NCBI RefSeq assembly: GCF_016907715.1
Contig: NZ_JAFBCM010000001.1
Span: forward strand, 7,231,420 to 7,295,419
Source of the DNA: Tenggerimyces flavus
GTDB lineage: Bacteria; Actinomycetota; Actinomycetes; Propionibacteriales; Actinopolymorphaceae
DNA: 64,000 nucleotides
Direction: 5' to 3'
Shown here: piece after piece, positions 8,316-16,832 of the stretch
How the letters are laid out: each line of letters starts with the position of its first letter
Numbering within the stretch: the stretch's first letter is position 1
Position numbers and translations under genes: made by a program
Notes under the pieces: generated by a model
Told to the model about the DNA's origin: nothing
Databases searched by the model: none
Seen by the model: the letters and a program-made list of their open reading frames with translations, nothing else

Positions 8316-9746
8316 ATGGCGACGAAGCGCGACCAGCTGCAGTCGTACCAGTTCCTCGTCCAACGGCTCGTGACCGCGCTGGTCACGCGGGAGACCGACC
8401 CTGAGCAGGCACCGTTCCGCCGCGCCACGATGGGGGCGATCGGAAGCATCGTCCTCGCCGTGCTCGTGCTCACCGGCTTCGGCGTGTACGGGCTGATCGT
8501 CCCAGGAGGCAAGGATTCTTGGCGAAGCGGCGACGTCGTCATCGTGGAGAAGGAGACGGGCACGCGGTACGTCTACGTGGCGGGTCGTCTGCATCCGGTC
8601 GCCAACTACGTGTCCGCGCTCCTCGTGCTTCAGCGGTACGCCCCGATCCGCTCGGTGTCCCGCCGCTCGCTCGTGGACGTTCCGCGCGGCGCCCGCATCG
8701 GGATCCCGGATGCGCCCGACTCGCTCCCCGATCGGCGCCAGCTGCTGGCGGGAAGCTGGTCGATGTGCTCGCAACCGGTTGTCGACTACACCGGCGCGGA
8801 GGTCGACGAATCCGTCCTGATGGTCGGCCAGGAACCTGCCAGTGGCCAACGGCTCGGCGACTCCGCCCTGCTGGTCGCGGTGCCGGAGACCGGCGAGGAG
8901 TACCTGCTCTGGCGCGGGTTCAGGCACCGGATCCGCGCCGTGGACAAGGTGGTCGTGAGCCTCGCCCTCCAGTCGGAGCCATGGGCGCGGATCGGAGTCG
9001 AGCTGATCAGCGCGCTGCCCGAAGGCGCACCGCTCACGCCAGTGGCGTTGCCCGACCTCGGTGCCACGTCGAGCGCGGTCGAGGAACGTTCGGATCTTCG
9101 CATCGGCCAGCTCATGCTGCTCGAGACCGCGGGCGGTTTTCGCCAGTACTACCTCGTCGAGGCGTCCCGGCTCCGGCCCATCAGCGCGCTGCAGTACGAC
9201 ATCCAGGTGGCCTTCCCCGAGTCGGCCCAGGCGTACGACGGCGAGCAACCCGTGGCGCTCCCCCTCGACACGGTCGACGCGGCACAGAGCAGGCAGGGAC
9301 CCAAGGTGGCAACGACGCCGGGCGCGCCACCGCTCGTTCGGCCGGCCTTCCTCGGCGCGCGCGAGACAGGCTCCACGCTGTGTGCCACGTTCGCTCCCGC
9401 GCAACCCGTACCCACCTTGACGGTGGATGCGGCGCTCCCCGCGCGAGATCCGATGACGTCGACGGCGGGCCGCACGATCCGTGGCACGCCACTCGCCGAC
9501 CGCGTCGTGGTCCCGCCCGGCCGGGCAGCCTTGGTCGAATCCATGCCGAGTCTCAACGCTCCCGCGGGAGCGTTGAGTGTGGTGACCGACCTCGGCGTCC
9601 AGCACCCCCTGGCGGGACCTGGCGTGCTGGCGACGCTCGGCTTCGACGGCGTGACGCCCGTCCGGATGCCGGCGAGCTTGGTCGCTCGCATCCCCGCGGC
9701 CAGAGGTTTGGACCCCGCCGCGGCGATGCGGCAGGTCACGGATTGA
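8316..9746 (+). CDS. eccB: Type VII secretion protein EccB
   Basis: 476 residues from ATG 8316. It shows the characteristic EccB N-terminus (MATKRDQLQSYQFLVQRLV, then SALVTRE-type spacing before the basic stretch). A single transmembrane helix (about 43-64) follows, then a large extracytoplasmic domain with EccB features (SGDVVIVEKETGTRYVYV, LHPVANYVSALLVL, RGARIGIPDAPDSLP, a C-terminal LGV..PLAGP.VLATLGF segment). Cys near CSQPVV and a second Cys in LCATFAP may form the disulfide seen in EccB proteins. It is encoded 1 nt after eccD and together they would form the core of the membrane complex with EccC. A terminator follows. Confidence 0.93.
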   Translation: MATKRDQLQSYQFLVQRLVTALVTRETDPEQAPFRRATMGAIGSIVLAVLVLTGFGVYGLIVPGGKDSWRSGDVVIVEKETGTRYVYVAGRLHPVANYVSALLVLQRYAPIRSVSRRSLVDVPRGARIGIPDAPDSLPDRRQLLAGSWSMCSQPVVDYTGAEVDESVLMVGQEPASGQRLGDSALLVAVPETGEEYLLWRGFRHRIRAVDKVVVSLALQSEPWARIGVELISALPEGAPLTPVALPDLGATSSAVEERSDLRIGQLMLLETAGGFRQYYLVEASRLRPISALQYDIQVAFPESAQAYDGEQPVALPLDTVDAAQSRQGPKVATTPGAPPLVRPAFLGARETGSTLCATFAPAQPVPTLTVDAALPARDPMTSTAGRTIRGTPLADRVVVPPGRAALVESMPSLNAPAGALSVVTDLGVQHPLAGPGVLATLGFDGVTPVRMPASLVARIPAARGLDPAAAMRQVTD

Positions 9747-9757
9747 GGGCAGGAGAA

Positions 9758-9819
9758 GACGGCCTTCCACTTTCAGCAGGGGGTCGGGAAGGCCGTCTCT
9801 CCCATCCTCGTGAGGATGG
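9758..9819. terminator. Tandem hairpins, bidirectional terminator after eccB
   Basis: Two inverted repeats lie in the gap between convergent genes. The first is a perfect 11-bp stem, GACGGCCTTCC (9758-9768) with GGAAGGCCGTC (9787-9797) and an 18-nt loop. The second is CCATCCTC (9802-9809) with GAGGATGG (9812-9819), effectively a 7-bp stem with a 4-nt loop. It ends the eccD-eccB transcript and probably the opposing one. Confidence 0.75.
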
Positions 9820-9918
9820 TCACCTCTACTCGCCGGCCTCTTGGTCAGGGAGGAGTACCGGCGAGGGAGGCGCCTTCGCCCGCGCGGCCTTGGGCCGTGC
9901 CGATCGGGCAAAGTCTCG

Positions 9919-11514
9919 TCAGACTGCGGTCTGCCTGTTCCGCTGCGGTTGCGAGGTCACGTCCCACAGCTCTTCGTCGAGCAGTCGCAGGGTTTCGGGC
10001 TCCGGAGCTTCACGCTCACGACGACGGGCCGTCTGCTGGGATGCGGCTGCCACCGAGCCGAAGCCGTTCGACTCGGTTCCATCAACCCGCCCACGCAGTC
10101 TCACCGGCACGCCGGGGAACGTCGCGGGTGGACGGCGGATCTGCTTGGCGCGTTCGGCATTCCCAGGCTTCGGCTTCTCTCCGCCCTGGCCCGGTGCCAT
10201 CGGCGGCATCATCGGCGGCGGAACAGCGGAACCAGCCGCGGATCCCGCGGTCGCTGCTCCCGTTGCCATCCCCGCGGCTGCCGTTCCGGGGATGGCTGTA
10301 CCAGGGATGTTGCCCGCGGTCGGTCCCACCGTGGCCCGTGCGACGACTCCTCGTCCGGGCTGGGTCGAGCCCGCGGCCGCGTCGACCGCGCCAGATCCAC
10401 CGGGGATTCCCGGAAGGCCCCCAACTCCGCCAGCGCCGCCGATAGCGGGCAGCCGGAAGCCACCTTGACCACCACGCGCCGCCCGACCACCGAGTGTCCC
10501 CGGAGCCGGCGGAGGGACGATCGGTCCGCCCGGGTCGGGAATGCTTCGCGGGATGTACGGGCCGGTCGGAACCTGCGGCAGCCTCGGTCTCGGCTGGGGA
10601 GGCGGCATGCCCGTCCAAGGCGGAGGTGGGCCAGGGAACGTCGGCGCCCCCGGAACCGTCGGCCCCCCGGGAACGGTCGGAATCCCAGGCACAGTGGGCA
10701 GTGGCGGGGCAGGAACGGGCGCACCATCCAGCACGGGATCGCTCCCGCCGAAGCCGCCAGCGCCGGGCAAACCCGGGGCGGCGGACGGGCTACCCAGGCT
10801 CCCAGGGCTCGCCGCGTAGCTCGCGGGCAGCGCCCCGCCGTAAGGTTCGCTCCCAGCAAGAGCGGCTGTCTCGCTGTCCAGTCCGTCGAAGGAGCCGGAC
10901 GTTCCGCCGCCACCAGGTGCTCCGCCCCTGCCACCGGCACCCGGCGAGGTCCCGTCAGCTGGCGGAACGGCGGCGGCCGGATCGCCGCCCTCCGGGCCGT
11001 ACCACGTGGTCGTCGGGGTGGCCTTCGTTAGCTCGGCCGTCGCGTTCTGGAAGCTCTGCGCGAGGGCGTTCATCGCCGCGCCACCGTCACGTTGGATCGC
11101 GCCTTTGCGGTACCAGGCGTGCAGCCGCGCCGCGATCAAGGTGGGGGTGACGGGGAGTTCCCCGTCGTACACCTCCAACGCGACACGCTCGGCGTCGAGT
11201 GCGGAGATGACCCGCTCAGTGTCGATGATCTGCTGACGCAGCGGCCCGAGGACGATCGCGACGTCGGGGGCAGTCACCCACGGCTTCAGCGACTTGAGGC
11301 TTTCCGCCACACCCGCTTGCAGTGCCTTGCCACCATCGTCCGTCCACTGGTTCGCCAGACCACCGGCCTCCGTTTGCAGGCTCGCCTCGGCCAGGCTGAA
11401 CTCGTTTCGGATCGCGAGCCATTGGTCGATGATCATCTGGTATGACCCGCTGTTCGCGAGCTCCGTCCGTACGAGTGCGAGCTGCTGCTCGATGGTCAGC
11501 GCCGCGTAGTCCAT
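9919..11514 (-). CDS. WXG100/PPE-like N-terminal, Gly/Pro-rich ESX-associated protein
   Basis: About 531 residues from ATG 11514 (MDYAALTIEQQLALV...). A GGAGGGG ribosome site at 11521-11527 picks this over the GTG at 11529. The first 165 residues are helical with WXG-like features (IIDQWLAIRNEF, ANQWTDDGGKALQAGV), as in long WXG100 or PPE-type substrates. The rest is low-complexity, rich in Gly, Pro and Ala, with PGVP/GGPTVPG-type repeats, ending in a charged segment (RREREAPEPETLRLLDEELW). Large Gly/Pro-rich proteins beside eccC are common in actinobacterial ESX loci and are likely secreted substrates or envelope components. It is co-directional with the EspC-like gene and eccC (2-nt gap to the upstream gene). 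Confidence 0.7.
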   Translation of the reverse strand: MDYAALTIEQQLALVRTELANSGSYQMIIDQWLAIRNEFSLAEASLQTEAGGLANQWTDDGGKALQAGVAESLKSLKPWVTAPDVAIVLGPLRQQIIDTERVISALDAERVALEVYDGELPVTPTLIAARLHAWYRKGAIQRDGGAAMNALAQSFQNATAELTKATPTTTWYGPEGGDPAAAVPPADGTSPGAGGRGGAPGGGGTSGSFDGLDSETAALAGSEPYGGALPASYAASPGSLGSPSAAPGLPGAGGFGGSDPVLDGAPVPAPPLPTVPGIPTVPGGPTVPGAPTFPGPPPPWTGMPPPQPRPRLPQVPTGPYIPRSIPDPGGPIVPPPAPGTLGGRAARGGQGGFRLPAIGGAGGVGGLPGIPGGSGAVDAAAGSTQPGRGVVARATVGPTAGNIPGTAIPGTAAAGMATGAATAGSAAGSAVPPPMMPPMAPGQGGEKPKPGNAERAKQIRRPPATFPGVPVRLRGRVDGTESNGFGSVAAASQQTARRREREAPEPETLRLLDEELWDVTSQPQRNRQTAV

Positions 11515-11515
11515 C

Positions 11516-11821
11516 TCACGCCCCTCCACCCTGGAACGAGCTCAAGATCGCCGCGGTGTTCCGACCATCCGTCGTCAGGATGTCGTCATGGCACTCCAAG
11601 ACCTTGGCCTTGTAGCCCTGGAATCCCGCGTCGACCTTGCCCAGGCAAGCCACACCGTCGGCGACCAGCTTGTCTCCAGCCATCCAGAGATAGGAAGACT
11701 CCCCCATCCCGCACATGCCAGGCATGGCGTCGCCCGGTGTCGCGACTCGGGGGTTGGGATTGGTCAAACGCTGCGCGAACGTGACCAGGTCCTCGGTCAC
11801 GACATTCAAGTTCTCAGCCAT
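11516..11821 (-). CDS. Small EspC/WXG100-like ESX-associated protein
   Basis: 101 residues from ATG 11821 (MAENLNVVTEDLVTFAQRL), preceded by GGAG 5-6 nt upstream; a GTG two codons earlier is less likely. Size, all-helical character and N-terminus (a short strand-like start, then an amphipathic helix) fit the DUF2580/EspC group of type VII targets. The centre (ESSYLWMAGDKLVADGVACLG) has a single W and no strict W-x-G. It ends in a Gly-rich tail. Its stop lies 1 nt from the start of the Gly/Pro-rich gene, so the pair is probably co-translated and co-secreted as EspC/PPE-like partners. The family assignment is by analogy. Confidence 0.6.
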   Translation of the reverse strand: MAENLNVVTEDLVTFAQRLTNPNPRVATPGDAMPGMCGMGESSYLWMAGDKLVADGVACLGKVDAGFQGYKAKVLECHDDILTTDGRNTAAILSSFQGGGA

Positions 11822-11918
11822 GTCCACTCCGACGGGTTTCGAAGTTCATAACAGCTCCGGCCGTCAGCAAACCATCGGAAAAGGCGCGCAACCGGCGACG
11901 ACATGTTCCGGCCATGCC

Positions 11919-14900
11919 TCACTCCGCGCCCTCCGTCTCGGCGGGTGAAAGCAAGGCGAGCTGGACGAGCTGCGGAGCCCCGCGGTGTCGTACGAGGTGG
12001 GCCCGGCCGGGCGGCAGGAGCTCGGGCTTGAGGCCACCGAGCAGCGGCCCCTCCAGCCGGTCGCCGGACATCATCAGCCCCGGCGAGCCCACATCTCGAA
12101 GGCGCGCGAGGAACGGCTCGAACAACGCGCGCCCGGCGCCGTTCATCCTGCGCGTCACCACGACGTGGAGCCCGATGTCGCGTCCGTGTTGCAGATAGTC
12201 GAGCAACGGGAGGAACGGGTGGTTGGTCTGGCTGACGATGAGGTCGTAGTCGTCGATCAGCAGGTACAGCTCCGGCCCGTCCCACCAACTGCGCTGCCGG
12301 AGTTGCTCGGGGGTCACATCGACCGGCGGCATCCGTTCGGCCATCCCACGCATCGCTTCCTGCATCAGCTGTGTAGTGGACGTCAGGTCGGTCCCGTACC
12401 CGATGAGGTGATCCGACGTGATGTCCCCCAACAGCGCCCGCCGATGGTCGACCAGGATGATGCGCGCTCGCTCGGGCTCGTAACTCGTGGCGATCCGCCG
12501 CGCCAGCACCCGCAGGAACGTCGTCTTGCCCGACTCCGCGTCGCCGAGCAGGATCACGTGTGGCTCGGCCGCGAAGTCCAACGCGACGGGCGCCAGGTCG
12601 CGTTCGGCGATGCCCACGGTGAGCCGGTGACCGGTGTCGTCGCTCCGGTCACGCGGCGGCAGGTCGGCGTACGGGAACTGCGCCGGGAGCAGCCGCACGT
12701 CCGGCGCGGCCGGCCCCGCCCAGGCGTCCGCGACCGCGGCGACCAGGTCCGCCGTCCCAGCTGGCTCGAGCTCGGGTAGCGCGATGAGCATCTGGTGCTT
12801 GGTGCCCGTGATACCCCGCCCCGGCTGGTCCTCCGGAACGCTCAACGCGGCAAGCCGATCCACCATCGAGTCGATCGGGTCCCCCAGCCGCAGCTCGACA
12901 CGGCTACCGAGCAGATCTCGGATGTTCATGCGGAGCTCATACGGCCGGACGCACGTCAGCATGATGTGGATCCCGTACGACAACCCGCGCGCGGCGAGAT
13001 CGACGACCGCGGCCTCGAGGTCCTCGAAGTCCGACTTCAACGTCCCCCAACCATCGACGACCAAGAACACGTCGCCGTACGGATCCTCGGCGAACTGGCC
13101 CGCGGCACGCAGCCGGCGATAGCTCGCCATGCCCTCTATCTCGTGTTCGGCGAACGACCGCTCCCGGCGCGCCAGCAGCCCCACCAGCTCGGCGACGGTA
13201 CGCCGAACGGCCCCCACCGCTTGACGAAACGCGACACCACCGACGTGCGGGAGTCCCTTCACCGAGGCGAGCGCTCCGCCGCCGAAGTCCAAGCAGTAGA
13301 ACTGCACCTCCGCCGGGGTGTGGGTGAGGGCGAGGCTCGTGACGATCGACTGCACGGTGGTGCTCCGCCCGGAGTGCGGAGCACCCACGATGACGACGTG
13401 GCCGGCGCCCGCGGACAAGTCGAGCACCAAGGGGTCGCGGCGCTGGTCGAACGGCCGGTCGACGATGCCCGCGACAGCGCAGAACCGGCCATGCAACCTG
13501 GCGTTGACAGTGGTGAGCCCGCGTTCGGGATCCAGGACGAGCTCTCCGAGAACCTGACCCACGGTCGGCGACTCCGCCAGCGGTGGAAGCCAGACCTGGT
13601 GAGCCGGCGTTCCTCGCCCGGCCAGCCTGCCCACGAGGATGTCGAGCAGGCTCTCTCCGACTGCGTCGTCGGCGTTCGTCGTGGCGACCACCTCGTCGAG
13701 CTGGTCGTCCTCGTCGACGTCGGGTGCCCGATAGTCTGTCGAGTAGGTCATCAACGACGGGGCGCTCTCCCACGCCGGGCTGGTCGAACTCTGTTGCGCG
13801 CGTTGATGAACGCCGGACACGTACGCCGACCGGAACCGCACCAGCGGCTCCGTGCCGGACTTGACGAACCCATGCCCGGGTGGCCGCGGCAGCTTGAACG
13901 CGTCGCCCGTTCCCAGAACCGCGCGACTGTCGTTGTCGGAGAACGTGCGCAGGGCGATGCGGTACGACAAGTGCGCGTCCAGGCCGCGGAGACGTCCTTC
14001 CTCGAGCCGCTGGCTCGCGAGCAGAAGGTGCACGCCGAGCGAACGGCCGACCCGACCGATCTGGACGAACGTGTCGATGAAGTCGGGTTTCGCGCTCAAC
14101 AGCTCACTGAACTCGTCGACGATCACGAGCAGAGTCGGCACCTCGGGCAGCGGAGCCCCCGCCGCACGGGCCTTCTCGTAGTCGCGGAGCGACGCATAGT
14201 TCCCGGCGGCACGCAGCATCTCCTGCCTCCGCACGAGTTCGCCGTTCAACGCGTCCGTCATGCGGTCGACGAGGTGCAGCTCGTCGGCGAGGTTCGTGAT
14301 CATCGCGCTGGTGTGCGGGAGGCGGTCCATCCGCGAGAACGTCGCACCGCCCTTGAAGTCGACCAGGACGAAGTTCAGCGACGCCGGAGAGTGCGTGACC
14401 GCGAGACCGAGCACCAACGTACGAAGCATCTCGCTCTTGCCCGAGCCCGTCGCGCCGATGAGCAGTCCATGTGGACCCATGCCTTCCTGCGCGGACTCCT
14501 TGAGGTCCAGCTCGGTCGGCGCCCCGTCGGCACGGATCCCGATCCGGACGCGGAGCCGGTCACGGTTGGGACGTTGCACCCAGGTCCTGGTGGGATCGAA
14601 CGAGTACGGATCCCCCAACTCCAGCAGGTCTTCGAGCCCGAGCTCGGCACTCAGAGGTTGCTCCGCCGCGGCGCCAACGGTGAGCCGCAGTGGCGCCAGC
14701 TCGCGGGCGAGCGCTTCCACCCCGGCGAGAGAGAGGTCGTCCGCGTTGCCCAACTCGGCGTCGCCCTCCGTCGTCTCGCCGACCACGTTGCCGTCCTCGT
14801 CGATGTCGAGCACGATCGCGGTGGTGTCCAGGGATCGGGGAGGCTGCGTCGTCAGATCGATCACGCTCACCCCCTCGACACCGCCACCGGTCATCAGGTG

Positions 14901-15890
14901 GTCCGAACCACCGACCTCCCCGCCGTCGATGACGACCACGAGGTACGGGCCAGACGTCGGCGCGACGCGTTCTGGGTCGAAGCGAGGACGGTTCGCGAGC
15001 AGGTCGTCCAGCATCGCCTCGATGCCCGTGATCGCGGGCGCCACCAACCGCAGCGAACCCAGCGCGTCCATCCTGGTGGGATGCAACGCGTGTGGTAGCC
15101 ATTTCATCCACTCCCACGATGATCTCGACTCCGGCGCGACGCAGGCGGCGATGCGAAGGTCGTCCGGTGCGTGCAGACTCGCGAGCTGCGCAAGCAGCGC
15201 GCGGACCAGGCTGGTGGACCGCGTCCGGTCGCCTCGCACGTAGATCCGGCTGAACCCGTTGACGGCGATGGCGAGCGGGAGGCCGGGCACGGTGCTGTAG
15301 GTGGAGATGAAGCGCCGCAAGGCCATCGCGGCAAGCGGCTCCAGACCTTCGAGCGGCTTCGTATCGGGTGGAACGAGGGTGATCGCGGCGCTCTGTTTCG
15401 CCGTTCCGATGCGCGCGACACCGAAGTCCTGGTCGTCGCGGCGCCGTTCCCAGAGGCGATAGCTCGCCACCAGGTTCCACAACGCCGCGGGATCGGGGTG
15501 CAGGTACGCCATCGCCGTCCGCTGCCGCTCAATGGCGCGCACCATCCGTACCCGATGCTGAGCGAGCTGCCGCAGGTATCCCCGCCGGGCTTGCGCCATC
15601 TCGCGCCGGCCGGGTGTCCCGCTACCCTGGAGAATCGCGAGCACCACCATGCCCAGCATGGCCGCGCCGAACAGGCCGTAGACGACGATGCGCAGCCCGC
15701 CGGTCAAAGCTCCAGAGAAGCTGATGAGCATCGCGCCCATCATCGCCGCCATGGGAAGCACCATCAGCGCCTGCATCCACTGACGCCCGCCAGGTACGGG
15801 GATCTCCGGTGGCGCTTCGAGCACGAGCTCGCCCGACGGGAGGTCGGGTGCTGGCCGGCGAGCCGGGCGCTTCACGATCACGACTGCCAC
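11919..15890 (-). CDS. eccC: Type VII secretion motor ATPase EccC (fused EccCa-EccCb)
   Basis: About 1323 residues from GTG 15890 (VAVVIVKRPARR), with AGGAGGAG ideally spaced upstream; the frame continues 30 nt further but without a better start. Two N-terminal membrane helices (about 35-85) precede three FtsK/SpoIIIE ATPase modules. Module 1 has GATGSGKSEML (about 480) with Walker B LLVIVDEFSELL. Module 2 has GAPHSGRSTTVQS (about 835), where Arg replaces the Walker A Lys, and Walker B VFLVVDGWG. Module 3 has GDAESGKTTFLRVL (about 1115) with Walker B LYLLIDDYDL. This is the ESX motor that recognises WXG100-type substrates through the C-terminal module. It is transcribed divergently from the WXG100-like pair. 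Confidence 0.95.
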   Translation of the reverse strand: MAVVIVKRPARRPAPDLPSGELVLEAPPEIPVPGGRQWMQALMVLPMAAMMGAMLISFSGALTGGLRIVVYGLFGAAMLGMVVLAILQGSGTPGRREMAQARRGYLRQLAQHRVRMVRAIERQRTAMAYLHPDPAALWNLVASYRLWERRRDDQDFGVARIGTAKQSAAITLVPPDTKPLEGLEPLAAMALRRFISTYSTVPGLPLAIAVNGFSRIYVRGDRTRSTSLVRALLAQLASLHAPDDLRIAACVAPESRSSWEWMKWLPHALHPTRMDALGSLRLVAPAITGIEAMLDDLLANRPRFDPERVAPTSGPYLVVVIDGGEVGGSDHLMTGGGVEGVSVIDLTTQPPRSLDTTAIVLDIDEDGNVVGETTEGDAELGNADDLSLAGVEALARELAPLRLTVGAAAEQPLSAELGLEDLLELGDPYSFDPTRTWVQRPNRDRLRVRIGIRADGAPTELDLKESAQEGMGPHGLLIGATGSGKSEMLRTLVLGLAVTHSPASLNFVLVDFKGGATFSRMDRLPHTSAMITNLADELHLVDRMTDALNGELVRRQEMLRAAGNYASLRDYEKARAAGAPLPEVPTLLVIVDEFSELLSAKPDFIDTFVQIGRVGRSLGVHLLLASQRLEEGRLRGLDAHLSYRIALRTFSDNDSRAVLGTGDAFKLPRPPGHGFVKSGTEPLVRFRSAYVSGVHQRAQQSSTSPAWESAPSLMTYSTDYRAPDVDEDDQLDEVVATTNADDAVGESLLDILVGRLAGRGTPAHQVWLPPLAESPTVGQVLGELVLDPERGLTTVNARLHGRFCAVAGIVDRPFDQRRDPLVLDLSAGAGHVVIVGAPHSGRSTTVQSIVTSLALTHTPAEVQFYCLDFGGGALASVKGLPHVGGVAFRQAVGAVRRTVAELVGLLARRERSFAEHEIEGMASYRRLRAAGQFAEDPYGDVFLVVDGWGTLKSDFEDLEAAVVDLAARGLSYGIHIMLTCVRPYELRMNIRDLLGSRVELRLGDPIDSMVDRLAALSVPEDQPGRGITGTKHQMLIALPELEPAGTADLVAAVADAWAGPAAPDVRLLPAQFPYADLPPRDRSDDTGHRLTVGIAERDLAPVALDFAAEPHVILLGDAESGKTTFLRVLARRIATSYEPERARIILVDHRRALLGDITSDHLIGYGTDLTSTTQLMQEAMRGMAERMPPVDVTPEQLRQRSWWDGPELYLLIDDYDLIVSQTNHPFLPLLDYLQHGRDIGLHVVVTRRMNGAGRALFEPFLARLRDVGSPGLMMSGDRLEGPLLGGLKPELLPPGRAHLVRHRGAPQLVQLALLSPAETEGAE

Positions 15891-16039
15891 CGTCAGCTCC
15901 TCCTCGCACTCCCGCGCCACCGTAGAGGCCCGAGCTGCTCCCCTCGTCGGATGGCAGGAACGTGCCGTCGCCGGGTTCGTCCCGATCTCCTCCGTACCGT
16001 TGCGGCAGGTTCAAGCGCGATTGAGGAAAGGAGCGCTTC

Positions 16040-16372
16040 ATGCCAGGCATGTTGAACATGGACACCGAGCTCGTCGAGCGTGCACGCGTCGTTGCGGCAA
16101 GCACTGTCGACTCGCTGGACGGTCAGGTGCGCACGGTCGACTCCGAAGTGTCGGCCGTAGTCGGCAGCCCCGCGTGGCAGATGGGCCAGGCTGTGGCGTA
16201 CGGGGGAGTCAACGGTGACTTCTGCAGCACCGCGAACGTGCTCAACCGAGCGCTGGAGAAGATCTCGGTCGACACCGGCGCCAGTGTGCAGGACTACCTG
16301 GCCACTCAGGACGCCGGTCAGACGACCGTGCTCGCTACACAGGTCACCCCGTTTGGTGGCGCGCTCCGGTGA
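16040..16372 (+). CDS. WXG100-like small ESX protein (first of a pair)
   Basis: 110 residues with an AAAGGAG ribosome site 8-9 nt before ATG 16040. The predicted structure is all-helical with a central Trp-containing turn (SPAWQMGQAVAYGG), which resembles the WXG100 hairpin although the strict W-x-G is W-Q-M-G here. It is followed 39 nt later by a second small protein of the same general type. Paired genes encoding about 100-residue helical proteins next to eccC usually encode the EsxA/EsxB-like heterodimeric substrate. A C-terminal Y-x-x-x-D/E export signal is not obvious (DYLATQD is the nearest). Expression is probably driven from the 149-bp divergent gap with eccC. Confidence 0.75.
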   Translation: MPGMLNMDTELVERARVVAASTVDSLDGQVRTVDSEVSAVVGSPAWQMGQAVAYGGVNGDFCSTANVLNRALEKISVDTGASVQDYLATQDAGQTTVLATQVTPFGGALR

Positions 16373-16411
16373 GCCCGGGCACCGCGAAACACCCGAAGGA
16401 GAGATGGTGAG

Positions 16412-16699
16412 ATGCCGTACTTGAGGATGGACGCTGGCGCGGTCGAGTCGATGCTTGCGGGCAGCCGCCAGGCCAACGCTGCCATGCGTGAGGACACGGA
16501 GATCCTGGCCGCGAACGTCAACGCCACCTTGCCGGACTGGAACGACGGAGCCGGCGAGGTCTTCGGCCAGGTCAACCACGCGTTCCGCGTCCACGAGGAC
16601 TCGAACAACTCGACGCACTCCGACCTGACCGGTCGAGGCGAGCAGGCAGTCGCGGAGAACCTCGCGTGCGTGCAGCGCTGCGCAGCACGGTTCGGCTGA
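16412..16699 (+). CDS. WXG100-like small ESX protein (second of a pair)
   Basis: 95 residues from ATG 16412 with GGAGAG upstream. Two predicted helices flank a turn that reads LPDWNDGAGEVFGQV, a WXG100-like motif with W-N-D-G in place of W-x-G and the conserved downstream A/F pattern. It carries two Cys near the C-terminus (LACVQRCAARFG), unusual for this family. It is the likely partner of the preceding gene and ends before a strong terminator, so the two form a bicistronic substrate operon facing away from eccC. Confidence 0.75.
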   Translation: MPYLRMDAGAVESMLAGSRQANAAMREDTEILAANVNATLPDWNDGAGEVFGQVNHAFRVHEDSNNSTHSDLTGRGEQAVAENLACVQRCAARFG

Positions 16700-16781
16700 C
16701 TCGCTTCAACCTAGGGAACGTCGCTATCCAGAGAGGGAGGTGGTCATCAGGTATCGGGCGACCCGTGTAGTGGCGACAGAG

Positions 16782-16818
16782 CTGGGCCGCATCCCCCTGC
16801 TGCGGCCCAGTTTCTTTT
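16782..16818 (+). terminator. Rho-independent terminator after the WXG100-like pair
   Basis: Perfect 10-bp stem CTGGGCCGCA (16782-16791) with TGCGGCCCAG (16801-16810), a 9-nt loop, and the T-rich run TTTCTTTT immediately after (16811-16818). A textbook intrinsic terminator for the + strand operon. Confidence 0.9.
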
Positions 16819-16832
16819 GTGTCCACACACGA

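Noticed and set aside
11985-15098. Several long + strand open frames antisense to eccC
   Set aside because: Arg/Pro/Gly-rich shadows of the high-GC eccC gene; no domains and no ribosome sites.
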